Shown here: positions 1 through 4,710 of the stretch, in pieces | How the letters are laid out: each line of letters begins with the position of its first letter | How positions within the stretch are numbered: position 1 is the first letter of the stretch | Assembly: GCA_946627685.1 (NCBI GenBank) | Contig: CAMOVV010000118.1 | Coordinates: forward strand, 1-5,051 | Direction: 5' to 3' | From: an uncultured Bacteroidales bacterium | Lineage (GTDB): Bacteria > Bacteroidota > Bacteroidia > Bacteroidales > UBA932 | Length of the DNA stretch: 5,051 nt | The notes under the pieces: generated by a model | Told to the model about the DNA's origin: nothing | The model's database searches: none | Seen by the model: the letters and a program-made list of their open reading frames with translations, nothing else | Translations under genes and position numbers: made by a program

Positions 1-882
1 CATGGCCTTGAGCTGTTCGGCGGTCTGGAACCTCTGGGTGCGGCCGGGATAGCCCATAATCATGGTGAAATCGCCGTCCTTGTATCCGCGGAGGGATATC
101 TTGAGGGCCTGCTTGGGAGTGTAGGGAACATTGTTCTCGCTGTAAGCGGCAGGCTCGTTGTCGGCTCCGGCATAGACGCGGAACATGGAGAAGTCGCAGG
201 TGTGACGGGGCCACATCCAGTTGTCGGTCTCGCCTCCGAACTTGCCCATCGATGCGGGGGGAGCGCCCACGAAACGCACGTCCCTGTAGGTCTTGTAGAT
301 GATGAGGTACTGGACGTTGTCGTTGTAGAAGTCCTCGAGGACGGCGCGGGTGTTGGGATTGTCCTTTTCCGCGGCTTTGCGCAGGTCTTCACCCGCCTGC
401 CTTACGGCCTTGGCCACCTGCTCGTCCCTGTCTTCGGCCTTCTTGAACTGCTTAAGGGCCTCTTTCTCAACCTTCTGGAGGATGGGAGTGACGTCGGTCA
501 TGCTCACGAGGAAGGTTACGGAGAGGCCGGGAACGGGGAGTTCTTCACCCTTGTTCATCGCCCAGTAGCCGTCTTCGAGATAGTTGTGCTCGTCGGAGGA
601 AAGGCCCTGGATGCTGCTGTAACCGCAGTGGTGGTTGGTGATGAGAAGACCGGATTCGGAAATGATTTCACCGGTGCAGCCTCCGCCGAACTGGACGATG
701 GCGTCCTTGAGGGAGGAGTGGTTGATGCTGTAGATCTGGTCGGGGGTCAGGCGGCACCCGAGCTGAATCATCTGCTTGGAATTCATCTTCTGGAGGAGGG
801 GAAGCATCCACATTCCTTCATCGGCAAAGGCGGCGCCCGCGCTTATTGCGAGGGCGGCGAAAATGGCTATGATTTTCTTCAT
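1..882 (-). CDS. S46 family dipeptidyl-peptidase (DPP7/DPP11-like), N-terminal part, runs off the window
   Basis: Seen: an ATG at 882 opens a frame that stays open to base 1 (294 residues). Residues 1-20 form a signal peptide (MKKI, hydrophobic core, AFA cleavage site), followed by DEGMWMLP, the usual mature start of this family. GGGCTGE (66-72) and TNHHCGY (82-88) hold the catalytic His85, and DNWMWPRHTCDFS (220-232) holds the likely catalytic Asp230. FRVYAGADN and MGYPGRTQR are further family motifs. Known: S46 peptidases are chymotrypsin-fold exopeptidases of roughly 700 residues. They sit in the periplasm and release dipeptides from peptide N-termini for uptake. The catalytic Ser and the residue separating DPP7 from DPP11 specificity lie in the missing C-terminal half, so the subtype stays open. 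Cys69 and Cys86 probably form the disulfide matching Cys42-Cys58 of chymotrypsin. Odd: Cys229 replaces the Gly I expect before the Asp. The gene is intact as far as seen and has its own promoter in the 37-bp gap behind rnhB. Confidence 0.95.
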   Translation of the reverse strand, partial: MKKIIAIFAALAISAGAAFADEGMWMLPLLQKMNSKQMIQLGCRLTPDQIYSINHSSLKDAIVQFGGGCTGEIISESGLLITNHHCGYSSIQGLSSDEHNYLEDGYWAMNKGEELPVPGLSVTFLVSMTDVTPILQKVEKEALKQFKKAEDRDEQVAKAVRQAGEDLRKAAEKDNPNTRAVLEDFYNDNVQYLIIYKTYRDVRFVGAPPASMGKFGGETDNWMWPRHTCDFSMFRVYAGADNEPAAYSENNVPYTPKQALKISLRGYKDGDFTMIMGYPGRTQRFQTAEQLKAM

Positions 883-910
883 ATTAAAAATGTTTGTTCG
901 TTCAGGATGG

Positions 911-939
911 CAAATATAGTCAAAATAACGTAGGTTCAA
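911..939 (-). promoter_or_regulatory. Bacteroidetes-type promoter for the S46 peptidase gene
   Basis: On the minus strand, TATATTTG (918 to 911) matches the -7 consensus TAnnTTTG exactly. TTG (939 to 937) lies 18 bp upstream in the -33 position, inside the last codons of rnhB. Transcription would start near 905, giving a leader of roughly 20-25 nt that is A/T-rich next to the ATG at 882. The element is seen in the sequence; its activity is inferred. Confidence 0.65.
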
Positions 940-1540
940 GTTCCTTCGGGTGAAAAGAGCGCCTGTGCCAGGGGGTGAGGCCGAGAGATTTTATGGCCTG
1001 GATGTGTTCTTTGGTGGGATATCCGAAATTTCTTTCCCAGCCGTAGCCGGGAAATTCGAGGGCGAGTTTCCTCATGAAGGCGTCGCGGCAGGTCTTGGCG
1101 AGGACCGAGGCTGCGGCGATGGGGGCGAAGGTCGCGTCTCCCTTCACCACGGTCTTGTAGTCTTTGACGGTGTAGGGGCCGAAGGGCCTGAAACGGTTGC
1201 CGTCTATCAGCAGAAATTCCGGCGCCGGATTCAGGGAGAGCACGGCCCTCTGCATTCCGGCAATCGAGGCGTTTAGAATGTTGAGGCTGTCGATTTCTTC
1301 CGGCATAACCGCTTCAACAGCCCAGGCAACAGCCTCTTTTTCAATTATTTCCTTGAGAATCTCCCGGTTTTTTTCCGTCATTTGCTTGGAGTCGTTGAGG
1401 AGGGGGTGGAAAAACCCTTCTGGCAGAATGACGGCGGCGGCGAACACGGGACCTGCGAGGGGACCGCGCCCTGCCTCGTCGCATCCCGCTTCCCTCCGTC
1501 CTTCCATGAGATGGAGCTTTAGCTGTGTGGAAGAAGTCAT
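920..1540 (-). CDS. rnhB: Ribonuclease HII
   Basis: RNase HII cuts the RNA strand of RNA-DNA hybrids. It starts ribonucleotide excision repair by nicking 5' of single ribonucleotides in DNA, in the cytoplasm. The 206-residue product has the complete family pattern: EAGCDEAGRGPLAGPV (17-32) with metal ligands Asp21 and Glu22 and the RNase HII-specific GRG (24-26); NDSKQMTEKNRE (49-60); LLIDGN with Asp113; KTCRDAFM with Asp153; and GYGWERNFGYPTKEH near the C-terminus. All four acidic metal ligands are present and the length is normal. I chose the ATG at 1540, which lies 6 nt after an AAGGA. A TTG at 1546 would add two residues. An ATG at 1507 would leave only four residues before EAGCDEAGRG. 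The gene starts 27 bp after the XRE regulator gene ends, so the two are probably co-transcribed. It is followed by the separately promoted peptidase gene. Confidence 0.96.
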   Translation of the reverse strand: MTSSTQLKLHLMEGRREAGCDEAGRGPLAGPVFAAAVILPEGFFHPLLNDSKQMTEKNREILKEIIEKEAVAWAVEAVMPEEIDSLNILNASIAGMQRAVLSLNPAPEFLLIDGNRFRPFGPYTVKDYKTVVKGDATFAPIAAASVLAKTCRDAFMRKLALEFPGYGWERNFGYPTKEHIQAIKSLGLTPWHRRSFHPKELEPTLF

Positions 1541-1542
1541 CG

Positions 1543-1561
1543 GCAATCCTTGTAAGATTGC
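1543..1561 (-). promoter_or_regulatory. Stem-loop at the rnhB ribosome-binding region
   Basis: GCAATC (1543-1548) and GATTGC (1556-1561) are perfect 6-bp arms around a 7-base loop. In the rnhB transcript this hairpin ends 2 nt before the ATG at 1540. The AAGGA that could act as a Shine-Dalgarno (1551 to 1547) straddles the loop and the 3' arm. There is no U-tract, so it is not a typical terminator. A role in tuning rnhB translation is inference, and the stem is short. Confidence 0.35.
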
Positions 1562-1567
1562 ACGAAG

Positions 1568-2011
1568 TTAATCATTTTTTTTCGTATCCCTCAGGGCCTC
1601 GTCCAGCCTTTTCTGGGTCATTCTCTGCAGCTGGTCCGCCTTGTCGAGGGCGACCCGCAGGTCTTCCACATATTTTCCAAGAATTGAAATCTCCTTATCC
1701 TTCTGCTCCAGTTTTTCTTCGTAGAGCTCCCTCTCCCGGGAAATGGACATCCTGTAATGCTCCCTCGCGTCACTTACCTCCTTTGCGGCCTCTCTCGACG
1801 GGGCGTACCCCAGCACAAGCTCTTCCACCGTCATCCCGAACACCCCGGCGATGGCCCAGAGCACATCGTCTTTTATGACAGGGGTCTCCCCCGTTTCGTA
1901 CCGCTGGTAGGTCTTAAGGTTGAACCCCGTCTTCTCAGCCATCTCTTTTTGGCTCAGTTTTCTGGAAATCCGGTTCCTTTTGATGTTGGAGATTAATGAG
2001 TTATTGTCCAT
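1568..2011 (-). CDS. XRE-family helix-turn-helix regulator with C-terminal coiled coil
   Basis: The 147-residue product starts with an XRE/Cro-C1-type DNA-binding domain (about 6-67). LSQKEMAEKTG (19-29) supplies the first HTH helix and NLKTYQRYETGE (31-42) the recognition helix. These are followed by DVLWAIAGVFGMTVEELV, the usual closing helix of the fold. From about 73 to 145 the chain is highly charged with heptad-like hydrophobic spacing (YEEKLEQKDKEISILGKYVEDL...), which suggests a coiled coil for dimerisation. No sensor, peptidase or toxin domain is visible. It is probably a dimeric transcription factor in the cytoplasm. It starts at 2011 next to a divergent intergenic region with several dyads, the classic place for autoregulation and control of the opposite gene. 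No role in a phage or toxin-antitoxin system is supported, since neither type of partner gene is nearby. The family call is firm; the regulated genes are inferred. Confidence 0.9.
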   Translation of the reverse strand: MDNNSLISNIKRNRISRKLSQKEMAEKTGFNLKTYQRYETGETPVIKDDVLWAIAGVFGMTVEELVLGYAPSREAAKEVSDAREHYRMSISRERELYEEKLEQKDKEISILGKYVEDLRVALDKADQLQRMTQKRLDEALRDTKKND

Positions 2012-2036
2012 TTACTGAAATTTGGGGTCTATGACG

Positions 2037-2044
2037 CAAAATTA
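2037..2044 (-). promoter_or_regulatory. -7 element of the XRE regulator gene promoter
   Basis: TAATTTTG on the minus strand (2044 to 2037) fits TAnnTTTG exactly and would place the transcript start near 2030, about 20 nt before the ATG at 2011. A good -33 element is not at the usual spacing. The nearest TTTG (2074 to 2071) is 26 bp upstream, so the promoter may depend on an activator or be weak. That TTTG lies inside the first GAC-N7-GTC dyad. Confidence 0.5.
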
Positions 2045-2068
2045 CCGCAAGTCCCCTCTTTTCTGATA

Positions 2069-2081
2069 GACAAAAATTGTC
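2069..2081. promoter_or_regulatory. Putative operator 1: GAC-N7-GTC dyad
   Basis: GACAAAAATTGTC has perfect 5-bp arms (GACAA / TTGTC) around AAA. It lies at and just upstream of the -33 region of the XRE gene promoter. Together with the second dyad, whose centre is 20 bp away, it makes a plausible tandem operator for a dimeric HTH protein, most simply the XRE regulator itself. The binding protein is inferred. Confidence 0.45.
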
Positions 2082-2084
2082 CTT

Positions 2085-2105
2085 AAAAGACAGATAACGT
2101 CTTTT
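2085..2105. promoter_or_regulatory. Putative operator 2: AAAAGAC / GTCTTTT dyad
   Basis: AAAAGAC (2085-2091) and GTCTTTT (2099-2105) are perfect 7-bp arms around AGATAAC. The core is again GAC-N7-GTC, at 2089-2101, centred on 2095. The first dyad is centred on 2075, so the two sit about two helical turns apart on the same DNA face. The T-run to 2107 also makes this resemble a small hairpin terminator, but no gene ends here, so an operator is the better reading. Confidence 0.45.
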
Positions 2106-2131
2106 TTCAAAAGAAAAATCGGGATTTGAGA

Positions 2132-2190
2132 AAAAAGACAAAAAATAACGTTCATACCCCCGCGGCCCCGGGCCGGGCCCTTGTCTTTTT
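2132..2190. repeat. Long-spaced inverted repeat of the AAAAGAC motif
   Basis: AAAAAGACAA (2132-2141) and TTGTCTTTTT (2181-2190) are perfect 10-bp inverted arms separated by 39 bp that include a GC-rich block. Both arms contain the AAAAGAC half-site of operator 2. The TTG of the right arm is also the likely -33 element of the plus-strand gene at 2239. A regulator bound at the right arm could therefore block that promoter, or loop to the left arm. This functional reading is inference. Confidence 0.4.
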
Positions 2191-2198
2191 CCCGGGGG
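2157..2198. other. GC-rich block with nested inverted repeats in an AT-rich intergenic region
   Basis: Two long G/C-only stretches, 2157-2180 and 2191-2198, enclose TTGTCTTTTT. CCCCGGG (2166-2172) can pair with CCCGGGG (2191-2197), and GGCCC (2164-2168) with GGGCC (2170-2174), although the latter leaves almost no loop. No coding signal is convincing here. It contrasts sharply with the A/T-rich bases on both sides. No transposon ends or target duplications were recognised. Function unknown. Confidence 0.4.
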
Positions 2199-2211
2199 AG
2201 TGTGAACTTTG
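2181..2211 (+). promoter_or_regulatory. Probable promoter of the small AraC-like gene
   Basis: TTG (2181-2183) lies 20 bp before GAACTTTG (2204-2211), which matches TAnnTTTG except for G in the first position. Transcription would begin near 2217 and give an A-rich leader of about 20 nt before the ATG at 2239. One mismatch makes this the weakest of the proposed two-part promoters. Confidence 0.4.
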
Positions 2212-2238
2212 CTCCTGCAAACACAAAAAAACGGAATC

Positions 2239-2478
2239 ATGGAAAATATCAGGAAAAAGTATGAACTGTTCGAGCGGCTGCTCAGCGTGGAAGAAGTGTA
2301 TAAGGACGGGACCTTGGGTTTCACGGGCCTGTGCCGTGCGATCGGGGCGGACCCCGTGGCGCTGGAAAGGATGATAATTTCGGAGACGGGATATTCGGGA
2401 GAGGACATCATGAGGCGCCTGAGAGAGGACTGGAAGGCGGAAATTAAGCATGAATACGGCCTGAAACACGAATTATAA
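2239..2478 (+). CDS. Small (79-residue) protein with a single AraC-like helix-turn-helix
   Basis: The product is short, charged and helical. Residues about 20-61 follow the pattern of one HTH unit of an AraC/XylS DNA-binding domain. FTGLCRAIGADPVALERMI (28-46) matches the usual 'LA..lgvS..yL.r.F' part, and ISETGYSGEDIMRRLR (47-62) matches 'kketG.s..dyl...R'. Full AraC domains have two such units over about 100 residues; only one is present and no sensor domain is attached. The ATG at 2239 is preferred over an in-frame TTG at 2209 because the TTG overlaps the proposed -7 element and the ATG follows the A-rich leader typical of the phylum. It is divergent from the XRE regulator and ends 78 bp before EF-G2, with the EF-G2 promoter starting 10 bp after its stop. 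It could be a small DNA-binding regulator or a remnant of a larger one. The coding call is fairly firm, the fold moderate, the function unknown. Confidence 0.72.
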   Translation: MENIRKKYELFERLLSVEEVYKDGTLGFTGLCRAIGADPVALERMIISETGYSGEDIMRRLREDWKAEIKHEYGLKHEL

Positions 2479-2487
2479 GTCTTTCGT

Positions 2488-2518
2488 TTTGTTATGGTGC
2501 GAAAATTTATTAGTTTTG
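2488..2518 (+). promoter_or_regulatory. Consensus Bacteroidetes promoter for the EF-G2 gene
   Basis: TTTG (2488-2491), 19 bp, then TAGTTTTG (2511-2518) matches the TTTG-N19-TAnnTTTG consensus exactly. Transcription would begin near 2525, giving a leader of roughly 30 nt, A-rich and without Shine-Dalgarno, before the ATG at 2557. An imperfect dyad overlaps the -7 box: GTGC(G)AAAA at 2497-2505 and TTTTGCAC at 2514-2521. It could be an operator. No clear CRP-like site was recognised. Confidence 0.75.
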
Positions 2519-2556
2519 CACGCTACAGTGAAAATTAATCAACTACATAAACCAAG

Positions 2557-4710
2557 ATGAAACAATATTCAACATCAGACATTCGCAACGTTGTCCTCAT
2601 CGGAAGTTCCAAATCCGGAAAGACAACCCTCTCCGAGGCCATGCTTTTCGAAGGCAAGGTCGTTGACAGGAGGGGCACCGTCGAGGGAAAGAACACCGTC
2701 TCCGACAACACCGAATTCGAGCAGACCAACCAGAAGTCGGTGAACGCCACCCCTCTGTATGCAGAGTTCATGAACAAGAAGTTCAACATCATCGACGCCC
2801 CGGGCTCCGACGATTTCTGCGGCGGCGCAATCTCCGCCTTCAAGGTGGTTGAGACGGCCGTGCTGGTAGTCAACGCCCAGCAGGGAGCCGAGGTGGGCAC
2901 CCAGATTTTCTCCCGTTACGCCGACCAGTACGAAGTTCCCATCGTCGTCGCCGTGAACCAGCTTGACACCGAAAAGGCCAACTGGGACCGCGTCGTGGAG
3001 TCCCTCAAGGAGATTTACGGACCCAAGATCGTCCAGATCCAGTTCCCTGTCGATGCAGGCGTGAACTTCAAGAGTTTCATCGACGTTCTCACGATGAAAT
3101 ACTATGTGGCCAAGGATGCCAACGGCGCCGTCGAGGAGCAGGAGATTCCCGCCCAGTATGCCGACGAGGCCGCCGCACTCCACCAGGAGCTTATGGAAAA
3201 GGCCGCAGAGGGTGACGACGAGCTGATGATGAAATATTTCGACACCGAGTCCCTGGAGATTGACGAAATCCGCAAGGGTCTTGCCAGCGGTCTCGCGAAG
3301 AGGGAAATCATGCCCGTCTTCTGCGTTTCCGCAAAGAACGACACCGGTGTGAAGAGGCTCATGGAGTTCCTCGTCAACGTCGCTCCTTCCCCTCTCGGAA
3401 AGGTTGAGAAGAACGTGGCCGGCGGCGACGTCATCTGCAACGAGAACGGACCCCTGTCCATCTTCATCTTCAAGACCGACGTCGAGCCCCATCTCGGCGA
3501 CGTTTCCTACTTCAAGGTGATGAGCGGCACCCTCACCAAGGGAGCCGACCTCGTGAACCCCGAGACCGGCAACGGTGAGCGTCTTTCCGCCATCTACGCC
3601 GCCGCGGGCGCAAAGAAGGAGGAAGTCCAGAAGATCAGCGCCGGAGACATCGGCTGCGCCATGAAGCTCAAGGCCGGAAAAGAGGACACCACCCTCGCCG
3701 TCGCCGGACAGGAGGCCATCAGCCACATGAAGTTCCCCAAGTTCAAGTACACCTGCGCCGTACGCGCCCTCGACAAGAACGACGACGCCAAGGTAGGCGA
3801 GGCCATGAACAAAATTGCCGCCCAGGATCCCACCCTCAACGTGGAGTACTCCAACGAGCTCAGGCAGACCATCCTCAGCGGTATGGGCGAGCAGCACATC
3901 AACTACGCCAAGTGGCGTCTGAAGAACGAGTTCAAGTATGACGCCGAGTTCTTCGCTCCCAAGATTCCCTACCGCGAGACCATCACCAAGATGGCCGTGG
4001 CCCGCTACCGTCACAAGAAGCAGTCCGGCGGCGCCGGCCAGTTCGGCGAGGTAGCCATGATAATCTATCCTTACGTGGAGGGAGAGCCTCAGCCCAAGAC
4101 CTTCAAGATTGAGGGCAAGGAGACCATCCTTCCCATCAAGAGCACCGAGGTTCAGGATCTTCCCTGGGGCGGCAAGCTCGAGTTCAACAACTGCGTCGTC
4201 GGCGGCGCCATCGACCTCGGTTTCATGCCCGCCATCCTCAAGGGTATCAACCAGAAGATGACCGAAGGCCCTCTCACCGGTTCCTACGCCCGCGACATCC
4301 GCGTCTATATCTACGACGGAAAGATGCACCCCGTAGATTCCAAGGAAATCGCCTTCATCATCGCCGGCCGCCAGGCTTTCAGCCAGGCCTTCAGGGAGGC
4401 GGGTCCGAAGATTCTCGAGCCCATCTACAACGTGGATATCACCACTCCTTCAGAGTATCAGGGAGCCTGCATGTCCGATATCACCGGCCGCAGGGGAATG
4501 TATCTCGGCCAGGATATGGACGGTACCTTCGCCGTGCTTCACGCCAAGATTCCTCTCGCAGAGCTCTACAGGTATTCCACCGTGCTTTCCTCCCTCACCG
4601 CAGGTTCCGCAACCTTCGAGATGTCCTTCGCGGAGTATCAGCCTGTTCCGGCCGATGTCCAGAAGAAGCTTCTCGAGGAGTACGCAGCCCAGGAGCAGGA
4701 CGAGGACTAA
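2557..4710 (+). CDS. fusA2: Elongation factor G paralogue EF-G2, with degenerate GTPase motifs
   Basis: The 717-residue product has the full EF-G layout: G domain (about 8-275), domain II (297-380), III (391-465), IV (468-600), V (621-700) and an acidic tail. The G motifs are altered. P-loop GSSKSGKT (16-23) lacks the AHxDxGKT pattern, the RGIT switch I motif is gone (region 55-65), DAPGSDDF (80-87) has Ser84 in place of the catalytic His of DTPGHxDF, and NQLD (134-137) replaces NKxD. SAK (258-260) is kept. Domain IV keeps the translocation loops: [12 protein letters not shown] (486-497) and [10 protein letters not shown] with His591. Known: Bacteroides species carry such an EF-G2 beside normal EF-G. 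It is reported to support translation without GTP hydrolysis, to be induced on starvation, and to be needed for gut colonisation. That this protein does the same is inferred. Codons are strongly biased (AAG, TTC, CTC, ATC), suggesting high expression. The stop overlaps that of convergent rsmA by 4 bp. It is not the main EF-G. Confidence 0.93.
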   Translation: MKQYSTSDIRNVVLIGSSKSGKTTLSEAMLFEGKVVDRRGTVEGKNTVSDNTEFEQTNQKSVNATPLYAEFMNKKFNIIDAPGSDDFCGGAISAFKVVETAVLVVNAQQGAEVGTQIFSRYADQYEVPIVVAVNQLDTEKANWDRVVESLKEIYGPKIVQIQFPVDAGVNFKSFIDVLTMKYYVAKDANGAVEEQEIPAQYADEAAALHQELMEKAAEGDDELMMKYFDTESLEIDEIRKGLASGLAKREIMPVFCVSAKNDTGVKRLMEFLVNVAPSPLGKVEKNVAGGDVICNENGPLSIFIFKTDVEPHLGDVSYFKVMSGTLTKGADLVNPETGNGERLSAIYAAAGAKKEEVQKISAGDIGCAMKLKAGKEDTTLAVAGQEAISHMKFPKFKYTCAVRALDKNDDAKVGEAMNKIAAQDPTLNVEYSNELRQTILSGMGEQHINYAKWRLKNEFKYDAEFFAPKIPYRETITKMAVARYRHKKQSGGAGQFGEVAMIIYPYVEGEPQPKTFKIEGKETILPIKSTEVQDLPWGGKLEFNNCVVGGAIDLGFMPAILKGINQKMTEGPLTGSYARDIRVYIYDGKMHPVDSKEIAFIIAGRQAFSQAFREAGPKILEPIYNVDITTPSEYQGACMSDITGRRGMYLGQDMDGTFAVLHAKIPLAELYRYSTVLSSLTAGSATFEMSFAEYQPVPADVQKKLLEEYAAQEQDED

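Noticed and set aside
922..931. AAAATAACGT at the end of rnhB, identical to 2142-2151 in the intergenic region
   Set aside because: The 10-bp match lacks the AAAAGAC part and lies in rnhB codons. A chance match is the simpler explanation.
202..933. 243-residue plus-strand open frame
   Set aside because: It is the in-register complement of the S46 peptidase gene, whose signal peptide and catalytic motifs are clear on the other strand.
2085..2107. Intrinsic terminator (AAAAGAC/GTCTTTT stem plus T-run)
   Set aside because: No gene ends upstream on the plus strand, since this lies between divergent promoters. The GAC-N7-GTC pairing with the neighbouring dyad favours an operator.
2157..2198. G-quadruplex on the minus strand from the C-runs of the GC block
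   Set aside because: There are four runs of three or more, but two connecting loops are 8 and 10 nt and competing hairpins are available, so a canonical quadruplex is unlikely.
2012..2238. Insertion sequence or integration site
   Set aside because: No transposase or integrase gene, no terminal repeats with flanking target duplications, and no tRNA were found.
2001..2469. Minus- and plus-strand open frames running through the divergent intergenic region
   Set aside because: Their translations are biased by A-tracts and the GC block, and they cross the promoters and the better supported small gene. None shows a domain or a convincing start.
1568..2478. Toxin-antitoxin pair made of the XRE protein and the 79-residue protein
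   Set aside because: The genes are divergent, not an overlapping operon, and neither shows a toxin fold; the small protein looks DNA-binding.
2575..4329. 584-residue open frame on the minus strand opposite fusA2
   Set aside because: It is the in-register complement of a well supported EF-G gene, with low-complexity L/V/G/D/H-rich composition and no recognisable domain. Codon bias of fusA2 explains the lack of stops.
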